From Akkermansiaceae bacterium (GTDB taxonomy: Bacteria; Verrucomicrobiota; Verrucomicrobiia; Verrucomicrobiales; Akkermansiaceae), in the NCBI GenBank assembly GCA_024233115.1, contig JACKQB010000003.1, positions 496,001 through 560,000 of the forward strand: a DNA stretch of 64,000 bases, in the 5' to 3' direction. The notes beneath the pieces are model-generated. The model saw only the letters and a list, made by a program, of their open reading frames with translations, made no database searches and had not been told where the DNA came from. Each line of letters begins with the position of its first letter. Positions within the stretch are counted from its first letter, which is position 1. The translations under genes and the position numbers were made by a program. This document shows, one piece after another, positions 45,188 to 54,836 of the stretch.

Positions 45188-45793
45188 CTACAGAAAGCTT
45201 TCCCAGCAATCGTCAATGCTTCCACGTCTCCGAAAACCGAACAGAGGGCGCCAGCGGGGAGCCCTCGGACGAGTGGCGGGAAACATGTTGGCCTCGTGCG
45301 GGAGCTTGTTCGCCTTGCGGTTATTGCAGCCGATACAGGAAGTGACGATGTTATCCCATCGGGTCCGCCCCCCCTTGTCGCGGGGAACCACATGATCGAG
45401 ATTCAACTCCTTGTCCGGAAACTCCTTCTGGCAATACTGGCAGGTGTAGTGGTCGCGCATAAACACATTCTGCCGGGTAAACTTCACCTCTTTGCTGGGG
45501 AGCTTGTCGTACATCGCGAGCACAATCACTTTCGGGATCTTCATCGCAAAGCGCACCGAGCGAATCACGCCCTCGGAAATTTTCTCCGATGACGATTCCA
45601 ACCATGAGCCGAGGTCGTGGGTCTGGTATTTCGTTTCCCCCTCGGCCTCGACCACTTGGGCGTGCCCCAGACAGAGCAGCTTGACTGCCCTCCTAACGGA
45701 ACAAGTGTGGATGGGCTGCCAGAGCTTGTTCAGCACCAACACGTTATAGTTCAAGGCATCGACCATGGGGGGAGATATCAGATAGCTAGCCAC
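45188..45793 (-). CDS. HNH endonuclease
   Basis: A 201-residue HNH nuclease of the kind common near bacterial DNA-repair genes. Core features are the zinc ribbon CQYCQKEFPDKELNLDHV, VPRDKGGRTRWDNIVTSC and CIGCNNRKANK. The N-terminal region (NYNVLVLNKLWQPIHTCSVRRA) is also typical of this HNH subfamily. ATG 45766 (MVDALNYN) may be the true start. No restriction or phage genes are nearby, so a general role is more likely than a phage one. Confidence 0.88.
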   Translation of the reverse strand: MASYLISPPMVDALNYNVLVLNKLWQPIHTCSVRRAVKLLCLGHAQVVEAEGETKYQTHDLGSWLESSSEKISEGVIRSVRFAMKIPKVIVLAMYDKLPSKEVKFTRQNVFMRDHYTCQYCQKEFPDKELNLDHVVPRDKGGRTRWDNIVTSCIGCNNRKANKLPHEANMFPATRPRAPRWRPLFGFRRRGSIDDCWESFL

Positions 45794-45861
45794 ATACCAT
45801 GATCTGATCGCCGCTTCAATAGCGAAATTATTGATTTGTTAACGACTTCAACGCATTCTCG

Positions 45862-47676
45862 CTACGGGAGACGCTGTAAAAAACCCCTCACCGCCTGCCG
45901 GTCCGGGTGCCGCCTGAGGAGTTCCTGTAAAATGGCCTTCCCTTCTTCGAACCGGCCGGTTTCTATCAGCACGGCGGCTTTTCCCTGCAAGGCATCCGCA
46001 TTATCCGGATCTTGCGCCAAGGCCCGCTCGTACCAGGCTAGCGCGGCTGTCCTGTCATGCTGCGCCCCCAGGGCTAACGAACCCAGATCCACCATCAGCG
46101 TTGCCCGGGTCGGAAAACGGCGCACCCCGTCCAGCAGAGCTTTCTCAGCACCCGCTATATCCCCTCTTTCCATGAGTAGCCTGGCCAGGTGACTGAATGA
46201 GGCCTCGCTGTGCAGAATTTTTTTCCCGCATGCCTCCCGGTACATCTTTTCGGCCTCTGGTTTGCGATCCAGCTTCTCAAGCATTCGCCCGGCGTTATTG
46301 GCGGCCAAACCCGAATTCCCATCAATCTCCAAAGCCTGCCGGAACAACTCCAGGGCGGCCTCAAAATCCCCTTGCTCCTCACGAATCACGCCGAGATGCA
46401 CCGGGGCTAACAAACTACGCGGATTGATCGACCGCTCATGGGTGAACAGGCACTCACTGCTTTTCCAGATTCCCACCCTGCCCCAGCTAACCACCGCAAC
46501 CAAAATGACAATCATCGCTGCGCACCCGGTCATCATTTTCCGCTCCACCGACTTCACAGCCCACTGGGAAACAATCCTGACAATACCTGCTAGCACCACC
46601 AGCATGCCAAGGTGGATCAGGTAGCTATAGCGGTCGGACACAAAGTAGAAACTAACAGGCACCACACCACTCACAGGAAGCCACAACAGAAAAAACACAC
46701 CGAGCCCGAGCCATACCAGTCGGTCACGCCACCCGATGGCAACCACGACAGCCAGGGCGGCCAGCAAGCCGACTGCGGGAACCAACCAATCGGTCAGCAC
46801 ACCGGCGGGAGGGTAGACCCAGAGTTGGCCAGGCACCGGGAAAAAGAAATTCTGCACATACCACCACAGTCCGACGGGCATCAACATCATCCGTCTGCCG
46901 GCAGGCATGACATCCGTAACGTCAGACATCCCCCCGGTGCGTTGGAAATGGATGGTCAGCCCGGCCACCAAGGCGGATACAAACACAAACGGCAACACGC
47001 GAACACCCCAGCCTATTGCCTGTCCCAGGCTCAACCTGGCGTCACTGCGCAGCAGCTCCCGTAATAACAGGATCAGCGGTAGCGGAACGACACTGGGTTT
47101 CGAAAATCCGGCCATCACAAACAAACCCAGTGACAGCCCATACCACAGCAGGTTTCCAGTCGGTGAGCCTCTCCACTTTTCCCAGCTCCACCAGCACCAG
47201 AGGAAAAACGCTCCACTCAGCACGTCTTTGCGTTCACTGATCCACAACACACTCTGCACCCGCTGTGGATGCAGTGCCCACAGCATGGCAAGAAAGAGTG
47301 CCATTCCCGTATTCCCGGTGATACGGCGCAGCAGGAAAAACATGCCGACCGACCCGAGCGTGTGCCAGAACACATTGACCGCGTGATGCCCTCCTGCCTT
47401 CTCCACTCCAAACATCTCCACATCCAGCATGTGCGACAGCCAGGTAAGCGGATGCCAGAGATTCGTCTGCCCCACGTCAGTTAGGGACCACTTCACACCT
47501 TGAATCGTCAACCCTTTCGACACCATTTCGTTTTCATACACATAGGCGGGATCGTCGTAATTGATAAAATCAAAGCCCACCGACTGGCTAAACAACGCCC
47601 CAACAGCACAAAGCAACACCAACACTGAGAGCCATGTCCGACCTCGTTGTTGTCTACTCACCATATCCGTCTGCAT
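45862..47676 (-). CDS. Multi-pass membrane protein with TPR repeats (TMTC-like)
   Basis: A 604-residue protein. Residues 1-400 carry about ten TM helices and the GT-C-like motifs FINYDDPAYVYEN (DD), TNLWHPLTWLSHMLD and GHHAVNVFWHTLG seen in TMTC and Pmt-like glycosyltransferases. The C-terminal ~190 residues contain about five TPRs (LGVIREEQGDFEAALELF, ALAWYERALAQDPDNADAL). Probably a periplasm-facing mannosyl- or other O-glycosyltransferase; the donor is unknown. Upstream is the PEP-CTERM/asparagine synthase region. Confidence 0.75.
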   Translation of the reverse strand: MQTDMVSRQQRGRTWLSVLVLLCAVGALFSQSVGFDFINYDDPAYVYENEMVSKGLTIQGVKWSLTDVGQTNLWHPLTWLSHMLDVEMFGVEKAGGHHAVNVFWHTLGSVGMFFLLRRITGNTGMALFLAMLWALHPQRVQSVLWISERKDVLSGAFFLWCWWSWEKWRGSPTGNLLWYGLSLGLFVMAGFSKPSVVPLPLILLLRELLRSDARLSLGQAIGWGVRVLPFVFVSALVAGLTIHFQRTGGMSDVTDVMPAGRRMMLMPVGLWWYVQNFFFPVPGQLWVYPPAGVLTDWLVPAVGLLAALAVVVAIGWRDRLVWLGLGVFFLLWLPVSGVVPVSFYFVSDRYSYLIHLGMLVVLAGIVRIVSQWAVKSVERKMMTGCAAMIVILVAVVSWGRVGIWKSSECLFTHERSINPRSLLAPVHLGVIREEQGDFEAALELFRQALEIDGNSGLAANNAGRMLEKLDRKPEAEKMYREACGKKILHSEASFSHLARLLMERGDIAGAEKALLDGVRRFPTRATLMVDLGSLALGAQHDRTAALAWYERALAQDPDNADALQGKAAVLIETGRFEEGKAILQELLRRHPDRQAVRGFLQRLP

Positions 47677-47834
47677 GCGCGGGGAACCTAAACGATTTCT
47701 GTTCTTTGCACACTCCTAAATCACCCTTATCAGACCCGGCACCGATGCGATTCACCCAAGGAACACCAATACGCATATATACTTATTGTCAAATTTATTA
47801 AGAAATGTTAAATACTTCCAAGCCCCTTTTGATC

Positions 47835-48773
47835 ATGAAAACCATACTAACCACCCTCGGAGTGCTCGCGAGTCTTGGCACTGCGCTTACCGCCCAGTCC
47901 AGTTTCACCTATTCTTTCATCGAAGCCGATGGCAACCCCTGGCCCTCCGATTGGTCCGGTGGCAGCTTCAGCAGCGAGGGGCATCATGCGTCTGGCTGGG
48001 GTTTTGATTCCGCAGCCCCCAGTGACGACTACACGGGTGCCTACATGGGCGACCAGAATGTGGCCGTTGTCGGAGCCAAGTATTACAACTCGGGTAGTTA
48101 TTCTTTGGAAAAGGGAGTCCTTACCTACACCATGGCGTGGAACGTCAATGGAGGCAAAGGTTTTGCCGATAACGGCTCGGCAGGCTCACCCGCAAACCAG
48201 ATTTTCCAAATGGGATTGTTCAACGGCACGCCCACGAACACATGGTTCGGGAAAAGCCTTTCCAATGTCTCAGGCGGCGATTCCCTCTATCTGGCGGGCG
48301 TGGAGGTCAGTGCCAATCCCGTTACTCAAACGGGCTCACTCAATCTCGGGGTGTTTGATGAGGAGGGTAATCAGCTCGCCGATTTCGGCAGTATGAACTA
48401 TACGGCTGTTAGCAATCCTGGAGGGGGCGAGGGCGTGCATTTTTTCAACTTCAGGCAGGACTACACTTTTCTCAATAAAACTCAACTTACCCTGTCGCTT
48501 TGGATGGATGAGTACGTTGTGAATGCCGGGGCTGGCACGACAACCTACGTCGGCCAGACCAGCTTCGGAACCCAAACCATCACCCACGGCCTCAGCTCAA
48601 CGGAGGCTCTCACCCCGGGCTTGGGCATTTCCGTCAAGGACTACGCCAACGTTTCCATCACTGCCGCGAACTATGATGGTGGAGTCGAGTTAATCGTCGT
48701 CCCGGAGCCCGGTATACTCACCATGTTACTCGCGGGTGTCCTACCGGCGTTAGGTTTCAGAAGGCGTGGTTAG
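47835..48773 (+). CDS. PEP-CTERM sorted secreted protein
   Basis: A 312-residue exported protein with signal MKTILTTLGVLASLGTALTA. The C-terminal VVPEPGILTMLLAGVLPA followed by FRRRG is a PEP-CTERM signal (PEP motif, TM helix, basic tail), processed by an exosortase that is not in this window. The middle resembles its paralogue at 50842: both contain a YSLxxG segment, (S/A)GN(E/Q)IFQ(I/M)GL and a SLYLAG/SFYLAG element. ATG at 47835. A Rho-independent terminator follows. Confidence 0.88.
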   Translation: MKTILTTLGVLASLGTALTAQSSFTYSFIEADGNPWPSDWSGGSFSSEGHHASGWGFDSAAPSDDYTGAYMGDQNVAVVGAKYYNSGSYSLEKGVLTYTMAWNVNGGKGFADNGSAGSPANQIFQMGLFNGTPTNTWFGKSLSNVSGGDSLYLAGVEVSANPVTQTGSLNLGVFDEEGNQLADFGSMNYTAVSNPGGGEGVHFFNFRQDYTFLNKTQLTLSLWMDEYVVNAGAGTTTYVGQTSFGTQTITHGLSSTEALTPGLGISVKDYANVSITAANYDGGVELIVVPEPGILTMLLAGVLPALGFRRRG

Positions 48774-48805
48774 AATGGCCCACAGGCCGACGAGACAATT
48801 CCAGA

Positions 48806-48832
48806 GCAAGCCTTCCGGGGCTTGCTTTTTTT
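48806..48832 (+). terminator. Rho-independent terminator after PEP-CTERM gene
   Basis: GCAAGCC (48806-48812) pairs with GGCTTGC (48819-48825) around loop TTCCGG, followed directly by seven T residues (48826-48832). This is a textbook intrinsic terminator, 33 bases after the stop. Confidence 0.9.
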
Positions 48833-48878
48833 GTTTACCAGACTTCCCCTGTCGCCCACTCGCATTCATACTCCGTTC

Positions 48879-50732
48879 ATGTGCGGGATAGCAGGTGGAC
48901 TTCACTTACGGCAGGATCAGCTCGATTCCATGCTGGAGGCTCTCCGTCATCGAGGGCCTGATGGCAGGGCTTCTTTTGATGCGCCCCCGTTTTCTTTCGG
49001 TATGACCCGCCTGGCGATTCTTGATATCGAGCACGGGCAGCAACCCTTCACCTCAAAGGACGGGCGTGTTACGACCGTGTGTAACGGGGAAATCTATAAC
49101 TGGCAGGAGCTCCGCGTTGAGCTGGAAAAGTCAGGGCACCATTTCAAAACACGCTGCGATTGCGAAATCATCCCCGCCGCATGGATCGAGTGGGGGCCTG
49201 ACATGCTGGAACGATTCAATGGCATGTTTGCCATCGCGCTACATGATCGCGACACCGACTCACTGTTCCTCGCCCGCGACCGCTGTGGCCAGAAGCCGCT
49301 TTACCTAACAACATCCGGACCATTCCTGTTTGCATCGGAAATAAAAGCGCTGAGCGCAGCCGCCGTTGCGCTTGAGCCCAACCCGATGGAGCTGTCGAAC
49401 TGGCTTTCTCTGCGCTATGTCTCGGAGCCTGCCACGATGTTTCGTAATATCGAGACGCTCCCCGCCGCCCATTGGATGGAAATCCAAGCCGATGGCACCA
49501 GAAAAACGGAACGGTATTGGGTTCCCCCGAGTAGAGGGCGGCAGACATCAGCCGACCGTATTCAAACCGTCGATCAACTCGACCGCCTTGCCCGTTCCAG
49601 CGTCGAGTTAGCCCTCCAATCCGATGTCCCCGTAGCCACCTATCTGTCTGCCGGGGTCGATTCCTCTTTGCTGGCGCACTACATTCAAGACCTGGGGGCC
49701 GAGGTCACCAGCGTCTCGATCGGTTTTGGCGTCGGCTCCGATGAAACAGCCGAGGCATCCCGATTCGCCAGGTCCCTGGGTTTGGATCATCATCCGACAC
49801 AGCTGACCCCGGAATCCCTGCAAGACCTTCCGCGTGTGATCTCGCAAATGGAACGCCCCCTTGGTGACGCCCTGATCCTCGCTTTTGACAAACTGGCGTC
49901 CCACACCTCGAAGCTTGGTTGCAAGGTCGCCCTCGGGGGCGAAGGACCCGATGAACACTTTGCCGGTTATTCCTTTCACAAAGCCTACCTGACCGCAGCC
50001 AGGATCGGGAAACTCGGTCGCAACCTCGCGTCCACCTTCCTCGAAAACTGCCCCACATCCCTGCTGAACAAACTCAGCCAGTTTCCTGCCGACCTAGGGC
50101 CGGAAGGAAGGGAAAAGGCGATGCTATACCTCGACCGCTTTGACATCCTAACACCTACCGAGCAGATCCATTCTCTGCGCACCTTGTTCAGCCACGAGGA
50201 TATCAAGGCCATGCTCCATCCGGATCTTCTTGCCCATCAGCAACAGCCTGGCAACAACGAAAAAAAACCGCGCAGGTCCCAGCGCCTCGACTTCGCCCTC
50301 AGGTCCCAGTATGACTCATGGTTACCGGACTGGTCATTGATCCGACAGGATAAAAACGCCATGGCGCATTCGCTCGAATACCGAGCCCCCTTTCTCGACC
50401 ACCGCATCATCGACTTCGCGTTCGGCTTGCCTGATTCGTTCAAAATCAAGGGGCGGCAAGACAAGGTCATCTGGCGGGAGCTCGCTGCGCGCCATCTCCC
50501 TGCGTCGGTTACCCAGCGTCCCAAGCAACCTTTTTACCTTCCACTGGAGAATCCCGCCTGGAGAGAACCATTCATCAAGATGGCCCATGATGTCCTGGGC
50601 CCTGATGGTTACAGCTGTAATGGCTGGTTAAACCCCAAAGCGGTTATCCCGCTCCTAACAGCCACCCATTTCCTACCACTGAAACAACTCGCGGCCATTG
50701 TTATTTTACAGATCTGGCTCGACGCGGTGTGA
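48879..50732 (+). CDS. asnB: Glutamine-hydrolysing asparagine synthase
   Basis: A 617-residue two-domain enzyme. ATG at 48879 exposes Cys2 (MCGIAGG), the glutaminase nucleophile; the next residues LRHRGPDGR and CNGEIYNW confirm class II amidotransferase. The synthetase half contains the PP-loop YLSAGVDSSLLAHY and the EGPDE element. Many exopolysaccharide and exosortase loci have such amidotransferases that may amidate sugar carboxylates instead of aspartate. Flanking by PEP-CTERM genes makes a specialised role plausible here. It is isolated from its upstream neighbour by the terminator at 48806. Confidence 0.93.
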   Translation: MCGIAGGLHLRQDQLDSMLEALRHRGPDGRASFDAPPFSFGMTRLAILDIEHGQQPFTSKDGRVTTVCNGEIYNWQELRVELEKSGHHFKTRCDCEIIPAAWIEWGPDMLERFNGMFAIALHDRDTDSLFLARDRCGQKPLYLTTSGPFLFASEIKALSAAAVALEPNPMELSNWLSLRYVSEPATMFRNIETLPAAHWMEIQADGTRKTERYWVPPSRGRQTSADRIQTVDQLDRLARSSVELALQSDVPVATYLSAGVDSSLLAHYIQDLGAEVTSVSIGFGVGSDETAEASRFARSLGLDHHPTQLTPESLQDLPRVISQMERPLGDALILAFDKLASHTSKLGCKVALGGEGPDEHFAGYSFHKAYLTAARIGKLGRNLASTFLENCPTSLLNKLSQFPADLGPEGREKAMLYLDRFDILTPTEQIHSLRTLFSHEDIKAMLHPDLLAHQQQPGNNEKKPRRSQRLDFALRSQYDSWLPDWSLIRQDKNAMAHSLEYRAPFLDHRIIDFAFGLPDSFKIKGRQDKVIWRELAARHLPASVTQRPKQPFYLPLENPAWREPFIKMAHDVLGPDGYSCNGWLNPKAVIPLLTATHFLPLKQLAAIVILQIWLDAV

Positions 50733-50841
50733 TGAGGCAAGCTCCGCAAGAACCAGACGACAGACCTAAATAATTATTGTATTTAACATTGACTGTCTAT
50801 CAAACATCGTTTATCAACGACCTGTCGCCCCCCCTTACATT

Positions 50842-51732
50842 ATGATTAAGCAATACATAGCACTTGGTTCCATCACCCTTATCCTGGCCTCACCGTATAC
50901 CCTAGCCCAAGGGACATGGACATATGACTTTAGGCAAGCTGATGATCCTATCATGAACTCCCCTTGGGTTGTGAGTTCAAACACAGCATCCGGTGATGCA
51001 AAAATCACGGACGGACACGGGATAGGCCACGCTGGTGACCCGAACGGTATCGGTGCCGTTAGTTTCATGGATCAGGGCATCGATGCCTCGGTCAATATCA
51101 TCCATACCGCAAACAGCTACTCGCTGGCAGCTGGAACAGCAACAACGACGATGATCATGGGCTGGTCCGCTCATCCACACACTGACCTGCTAGACGATGG
51201 CTACAGTGCCGGTAACGAGATTTTCCAAATCGGCTTGCTCAGTTCATCCACCGGGCTCATGGGCGTGGCGGGGGCGGAATCATTCTACCTGGCAGGCATT
51301 GAGGAATCTGCAAGTCTGGCCACCAACCAGACCAATGTGGTATTATCAATGGCCGACACCAACGGGGTGCTCGGCAGCTTCAATGGCGGGACACCGATCA
51401 CCTTTGATTCCAAGGATTACCATGTTTTCAAACTCGGCATGACCCCTGATTTGGCAGGGAATGTCAACGTCACCCTTGAAATGGATCTCTTTATTTCCAG
51501 TGGAATCTACGGCACTTTCACCTACGGTGGCAACACCAATCTCGGCACTATCTCCGTGGCTAACAACGTAGCCAAAGTCGGCAACATGTTCCCCGCACTG
51601 GGCTTTAAACTTGAGGACTCCAGCAAGGTATCCATCACTGGAGCCAGTTTCGACACAGCACCGGTACCCGAGCCATCCTCCGCGCTACTTCTGTTCGCCT
51701 CCAGCCTACTGCTAATCAAAAGGCGTCGATAA
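50842..51732 (+). CDS. PEP-CTERM sorted secreted protein (paralogue)
   Basis: A 296-residue exported protein with signal MIKQYIALGSITLILASPYTLA and C-terminal PVPEPSSALLLFASSLLLI plus KRRR, a PEP-CTERM signal. It resembles the gene at 47835 in its central segments (SAGNEIFQIGLL, AESFYLAGIEESA, SKVSITGASFD). A GGTCTCTTTT-type hairpin at about 51769-51800 may terminate it. Probably an abundant cell-surface or matrix protein. Confidence 0.88.
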   Translation: MIKQYIALGSITLILASPYTLAQGTWTYDFRQADDPIMNSPWVVSSNTASGDAKITDGHGIGHAGDPNGIGAVSFMDQGIDASVNIIHTANSYSLAAGTATTTMIMGWSAHPHTDLLDDGYSAGNEIFQIGLLSSSTGLMGVAGAESFYLAGIEESASLATNQTNVVLSMADTNGVLGSFNGGTPITFDSKDYHVFKLGMTPDLAGNVNVTLEMDLFISSGIYGTFTYGGNTNLGTISVANNVAKVGNMFPALGFKLEDSSKVSITGASFDTAPVPEPSSALLLFASSLLLIKRRR

Positions 51733-51836
51733 GCAGATTATCGCCATCGGTAAATCCACAACTCAAGAGGCCGGCCTTTTCATGATCGGTCTCTTTTCAT
51801 GGGTGTATTGGTCTGATAGTGTTTGAAAGACAAACA

Positions 51837-53042
51837 ATGAAAACCCACTCCACCACCACTACCGCTGCGCCCACCTCCAACATCCGGGTCGGCCTCGTAG
51901 GCACTGGCTCCATGGGAAAAGGAATCGCATTCCAAGTCCATGCCACGGATGGCATGGAGCTATCCTGGGTTGCGGATATCGATTCCGAGGCTGCCAGAGA
52001 AACAGCCAAACTCGCACCCGGAGCCAGATCGGGATCCGACTGCCTGCTACTCATTTCCGAACAACCCATCGACTGCCTGGTAGAAGCCACTAACTCGATT
52101 GGTGCCGCCGCTGAGTATTGCCTGGCAGCGATTGAATCGGGTGCGCACGTGGTGCTCATGAATGCCGAAGTCGACCTGGCACTCGGACCACTTCTTCACC
52201 ATGAAGCGAAACAAAACAATCTAACCGTAACTTCAGATGCAGGGGATCAGCACGGCGTATTAGCCACCATGATCCACGAGGCCGATCTGATGGGGTTTGA
52301 TATTGTTCAAGCCGGGAACATCAAAGGGTTTCTCGACCGCGATGCCACCCCTGAGTCGATCAAACATGAAGCCGAGATCCGCAATCTGTCGGCCACCCAA
52401 TGCTGTGCTTACACCGATGGCACCAAACTGCACATCGAGATGGCCGTGCTCGCCAATGCCTTGGGATACTTACCGCCAGAGGGAGGCATGACCGGGCCAC
52501 GCGCCAAAGACGTGCAGGAAGCACTCACACTATTCGATTTTGAGAGCTACGGCGATACACCCCGGATCGACTACCTGCTTGGTGCCGAACCAGGGGGGGG
52601 CGTCTATCTTGTGGTTAAACCCAAAAAGGAACTCCCCGCCGAGCAGGCGTTCTATTTAAATTATTACAAACTGGGAAACGGCCCCTACTACCTGCTCTAC
52701 CGCCCCTATCACTTGTGCCACTTGGAAACCCCCAAGGCGATCCTGGCAGCGGTCAACCGACAACCCATTCTCACGACGCAAAAGCAAACCTGCGATGTCT
52801 ACGCCTACGCCAAACGTGACCTCCCAGCAGGAACGGAAATCAAACACGCCATCGGCTCGGCCGAGGTATATGGCTTGGTGGAACCCCGACAGGAACACAA
52901 GATCCCTATTTCGCTCCTTGAAAATACCACGATTCTTAAAGCCTCCCTACGTAAAGACGACGCAATCACGCACCAACACCTGAATCTGCCCGATTGCTTG
53001 CTAACCGGCCTTTGGCAGAAGCAGCAAGGCCTGCTGGGGTAG
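51837..53042 (+). CDS. NAD(P)-dependent dehydrogenase with SAF domain
   Basis: A 401-residue protein resembling homoserine-dehydrogenase-like COG4091 proteins. The Rossmann fold has VGLVGTGSMGKGIAFQ, and a glyoxylate/aspartate-dehydrogenase-like EATNSIGAAAEY segment follows. The C-terminal domain (KQTCDVYAYAKRDLPAGTEI ... AEVYGLVEP) is SAF-like. ATG 51837 is preferred over 51819. Such proteins appear in sugar or nucleotide-sugar clusters, consistent with the next two genes. Substrate unknown. Confidence 0.82.
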   Translation: MKTHSTTTTAAPTSNIRVGLVGTGSMGKGIAFQVHATDGMELSWVADIDSEAARETAKLAPGARSGSDCLLLISEQPIDCLVEATNSIGAAAEYCLAAIESGAHVVLMNAEVDLALGPLLHHEAKQNNLTVTSDAGDQHGVLATMIHEADLMGFDIVQAGNIKGFLDRDATPESIKHEAEIRNLSATQCCAYTDGTKLHIEMAVLANALGYLPPEGGMTGPRAKDVQEALTLFDFESYGDTPRIDYLLGAEPGGGVYLVVKPKKELPAEQAFYLNYYKLGNGPYYLLYRPYHLCHLETPKAILAAVNRQPILTTQKQTCDVYAYAKRDLPAGTEIKHAIGSAEVYGLVEPRQEHKIPISLLENTTILKASLRKDDAITHQHLNLPDCLLTGLWQKQQGLLG

Positions 53043-53357
53043 TTACGCTCTGAGGGAGCCAAGTCGATCAGCAACCAGATGCCCAGTATTTTTTCGACTC
53101 GCACCACACCTGCATTGATTTACCGGACCTCCCCTCCGATGCTTCGAGTAAGCCGCTGGATCACACTTGCCGTCGATTTTGCCCGGAATACACGCCTCTC
53201 ACCGCTTTACAATATCCCCGGGACCTTGAACTCTCCCATACCATAAGGTATTCTGGTTGATTCTGGCTGAATTCCGGCAGCCAAACATTATTTACTATAA
53301 CATTCCCATTGTAGGACCCGAGTCATCCAGTCCTTTTAAACCAGACCCTTTGCAGTC
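53043..53357. other. Gene-free stretch upstream of the FAD-dependent enzyme
   Basis: About 315 bases. One short stem ATACC-ATAA-GGTAT (around 53240-53253) is visible. No RNA gene, terminator or promoter could be identified with confidence. Confidence 0.4.
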
Positions 53358-54824
53358 ATGGCCGATCGGATTCTACAGTCCGCCTGTCATTTTTTAAAGC
53401 ACTCGGTCGTCTCGCATTGGCTTATTCCCCTTGACCTCCCTTGCCACACTCATGATCTTTCGTTTGTGGCTCATGATCCCCCTACTCATCTAACCATACT
53501 TGGCGCGGGTCCCTGTGGACTCTACGCCGCGCACACGGCTCTTCAACTTGGGGCGCAGGTTGCCATCCTCGAAAAAGAAGCCCACCCTGGGGGTCTCGCC
53601 GCAGGACATCGATGTGGCGACAACTGGTATGACCTCGGCGTCCACATGCTGCATGCCTTTGACACGGAAGTCTTTGCACACTGCGCCGAAGCCATGGGCG
53701 ACGAGCGTCTCGAAGTCCCCTTGAAGTCGCATATCAAGTGGGGCGGGAAGCTCTACCACTACCCACTCCGTGGCCGGGATATCCTGGCGGGTATCCCCCC
53801 GCTGACCCTTGCGCGCTGTCTCCTTGGGCTGGTCACAGCTGAGATCGAGTCCAGATGGGGGAACCGCTCTCCCGGTCCCGATGCTGAATCCGCCCTTTGC
53901 GAGCTCTACGGCCCCGCTTTGTATGAGTTTTTCTTCGAGGAATTCACCCACCGCTACTGGGGGATTCACCCGCGCGACTTGTCGGCGGAGTTTGTCAGGA
54001 GAAAAATGCCGCGACTCTCCGCTGTCGATGTTTTAAAAAACCTGCTGGAAAAACTTCGCCTAACCAAACCTCGCGACGCCACCGAGGGCGCGTTACGATT
54101 CGAAACCTTACACTACTCAGCCAGCGGCGCCGAAGCCCTGCCCCGTCTCCTCATAAAAAGCCTCCAGGAAAAAGGAGCCCAAATCCACCTCAACACCCCC
54201 GTCACTCAAGTTAGCCACGACGGAGAGTTCATTACGGGAGTGAATCATTCAGCATTCAACATTCAACATTCAACATTCCTCTCCACCATCCCCCTGCCCC
54301 ATCTGATCAAGGCGCTCGATCCACCGCCTCCGGCAAATGTGATTGATGCCGCGAAACGGTTGCGGTTCAAACCCATGGTTGTTTATGCGCTGTTAGTCAA
54401 AAAGGAACAGTGCATGGACGCGCTCTACACCTACTACCGCGACCGCGTTTTCCATCGGGTCGGTGAACCCAAAAACGCCGGGCTGCTGGTTACACCCGCC
54501 GATCACACCACACTCATCGTAGAAACAACCTGTGAGGTCGGCGATGCCAAGTGGAACGGTGACGCATTGCCCCAAATCCTAACAGACCTTGAAGCCGAAG
54601 GCCTCTGCTGTGCGGACGAGGTGATCGAACACCACCTGCTGAAGGCGGAACAGGCCTACCCGATTTTTGCAAAAGGATTTGAGCCACACCTCAACACGGT
54701 TCTCAATTACCTGGGGCAATTCACCAATTTACGAACAACGGGTCGACAAGGCGCGTTCACCTACCCTAACATGCACGCCGCGATGCGCATGGGATCCGAT
54801 GCCGCCAAAACTCTACTGAGCTAA
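53358..54824 (+). CDS. FAD-dependent oxidoreductase (UDP-galactopyranose-mutase/protoporphyrinogen-oxidase-like)
   Basis: A 488-residue flavoprotein. The FAD motif is ILGAGPCGLYAAHTAL, and DLGVHMLHAFD follows. The pattern resembles NDP-sugar mutases and amine-oxidase-type enzymes; with an rmlC-like epimerase 12 bases downstream, a nucleotide-sugar role is likely. An internal heptamer repeat (54246-54278) encodes HSAFNIQHSTF and keeps the frame. The start is uncertain because the first ~45 residues are not conserved-looking. Probably an operon with the next gene. Confidence 0.78.
   Translation: MADRILQSACHFLKHSVVSHWLIPLDLPCHTHDLSFVAHDPPTHLTILGAGPCGLYAAHTALQLGAQVAILEKEAHPGGLAAGHRCGDNWYDLGVHMLHAFDTEVFAHCAEAMGDERLEVPLKSHIKWGGKLYHYPLRGRDILAGIPPLTLARCLLGLVTAEIESRWGNRSPGPDAESALCELYGPALYEFFFEEFTHRYWGIHPRDLSAEFVRRKMPRLSAVDVLKNLLEKLRLTKPRDATEGALRFETLHYSASGAEALPRLLIKSLQEKGAQIHLNTPVTQVSHDGEFITGVNHSAFNIQHSTFLSTIPLPHLIKALDPPPPANVIDAAKRLRFKPMVVYALLVKKEQCMDALYTYYRDRVFHRVGEPKNAGLLVTPADHTTLIVETTCEVGDAKWNGDALPQILTDLEAEGLCCADEVIEHHLLKAEQAYPIFAKGFEPHLNTVLNYLGQFTNLRTTGRQGAFTYPNMHAAMRMGSDAAKTLLS
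54246..54278 (+). repeat. Tandem heptamer CATTCAA repeat inside a coding sequence
   Basis: About 4.7 copies of CATTCAA (first copy CATTCAG) lie within the flavoprotein gene at 53358-54824. The unit is seven bases, so gain or loss of one copy would shift the frame. Compare the ACCCGTC heptamers at 13394-13414. Confidence 0.85.
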
Positions 54825-54836
54825 AAAAAACACCTC

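Noticed and set aside
47677..47834. AT-rich upstream regions of both PEP-CTERM genes as a shared promoter
   Set aside because: Both are AT-rich, but I could not align a convincing common motif by eye.
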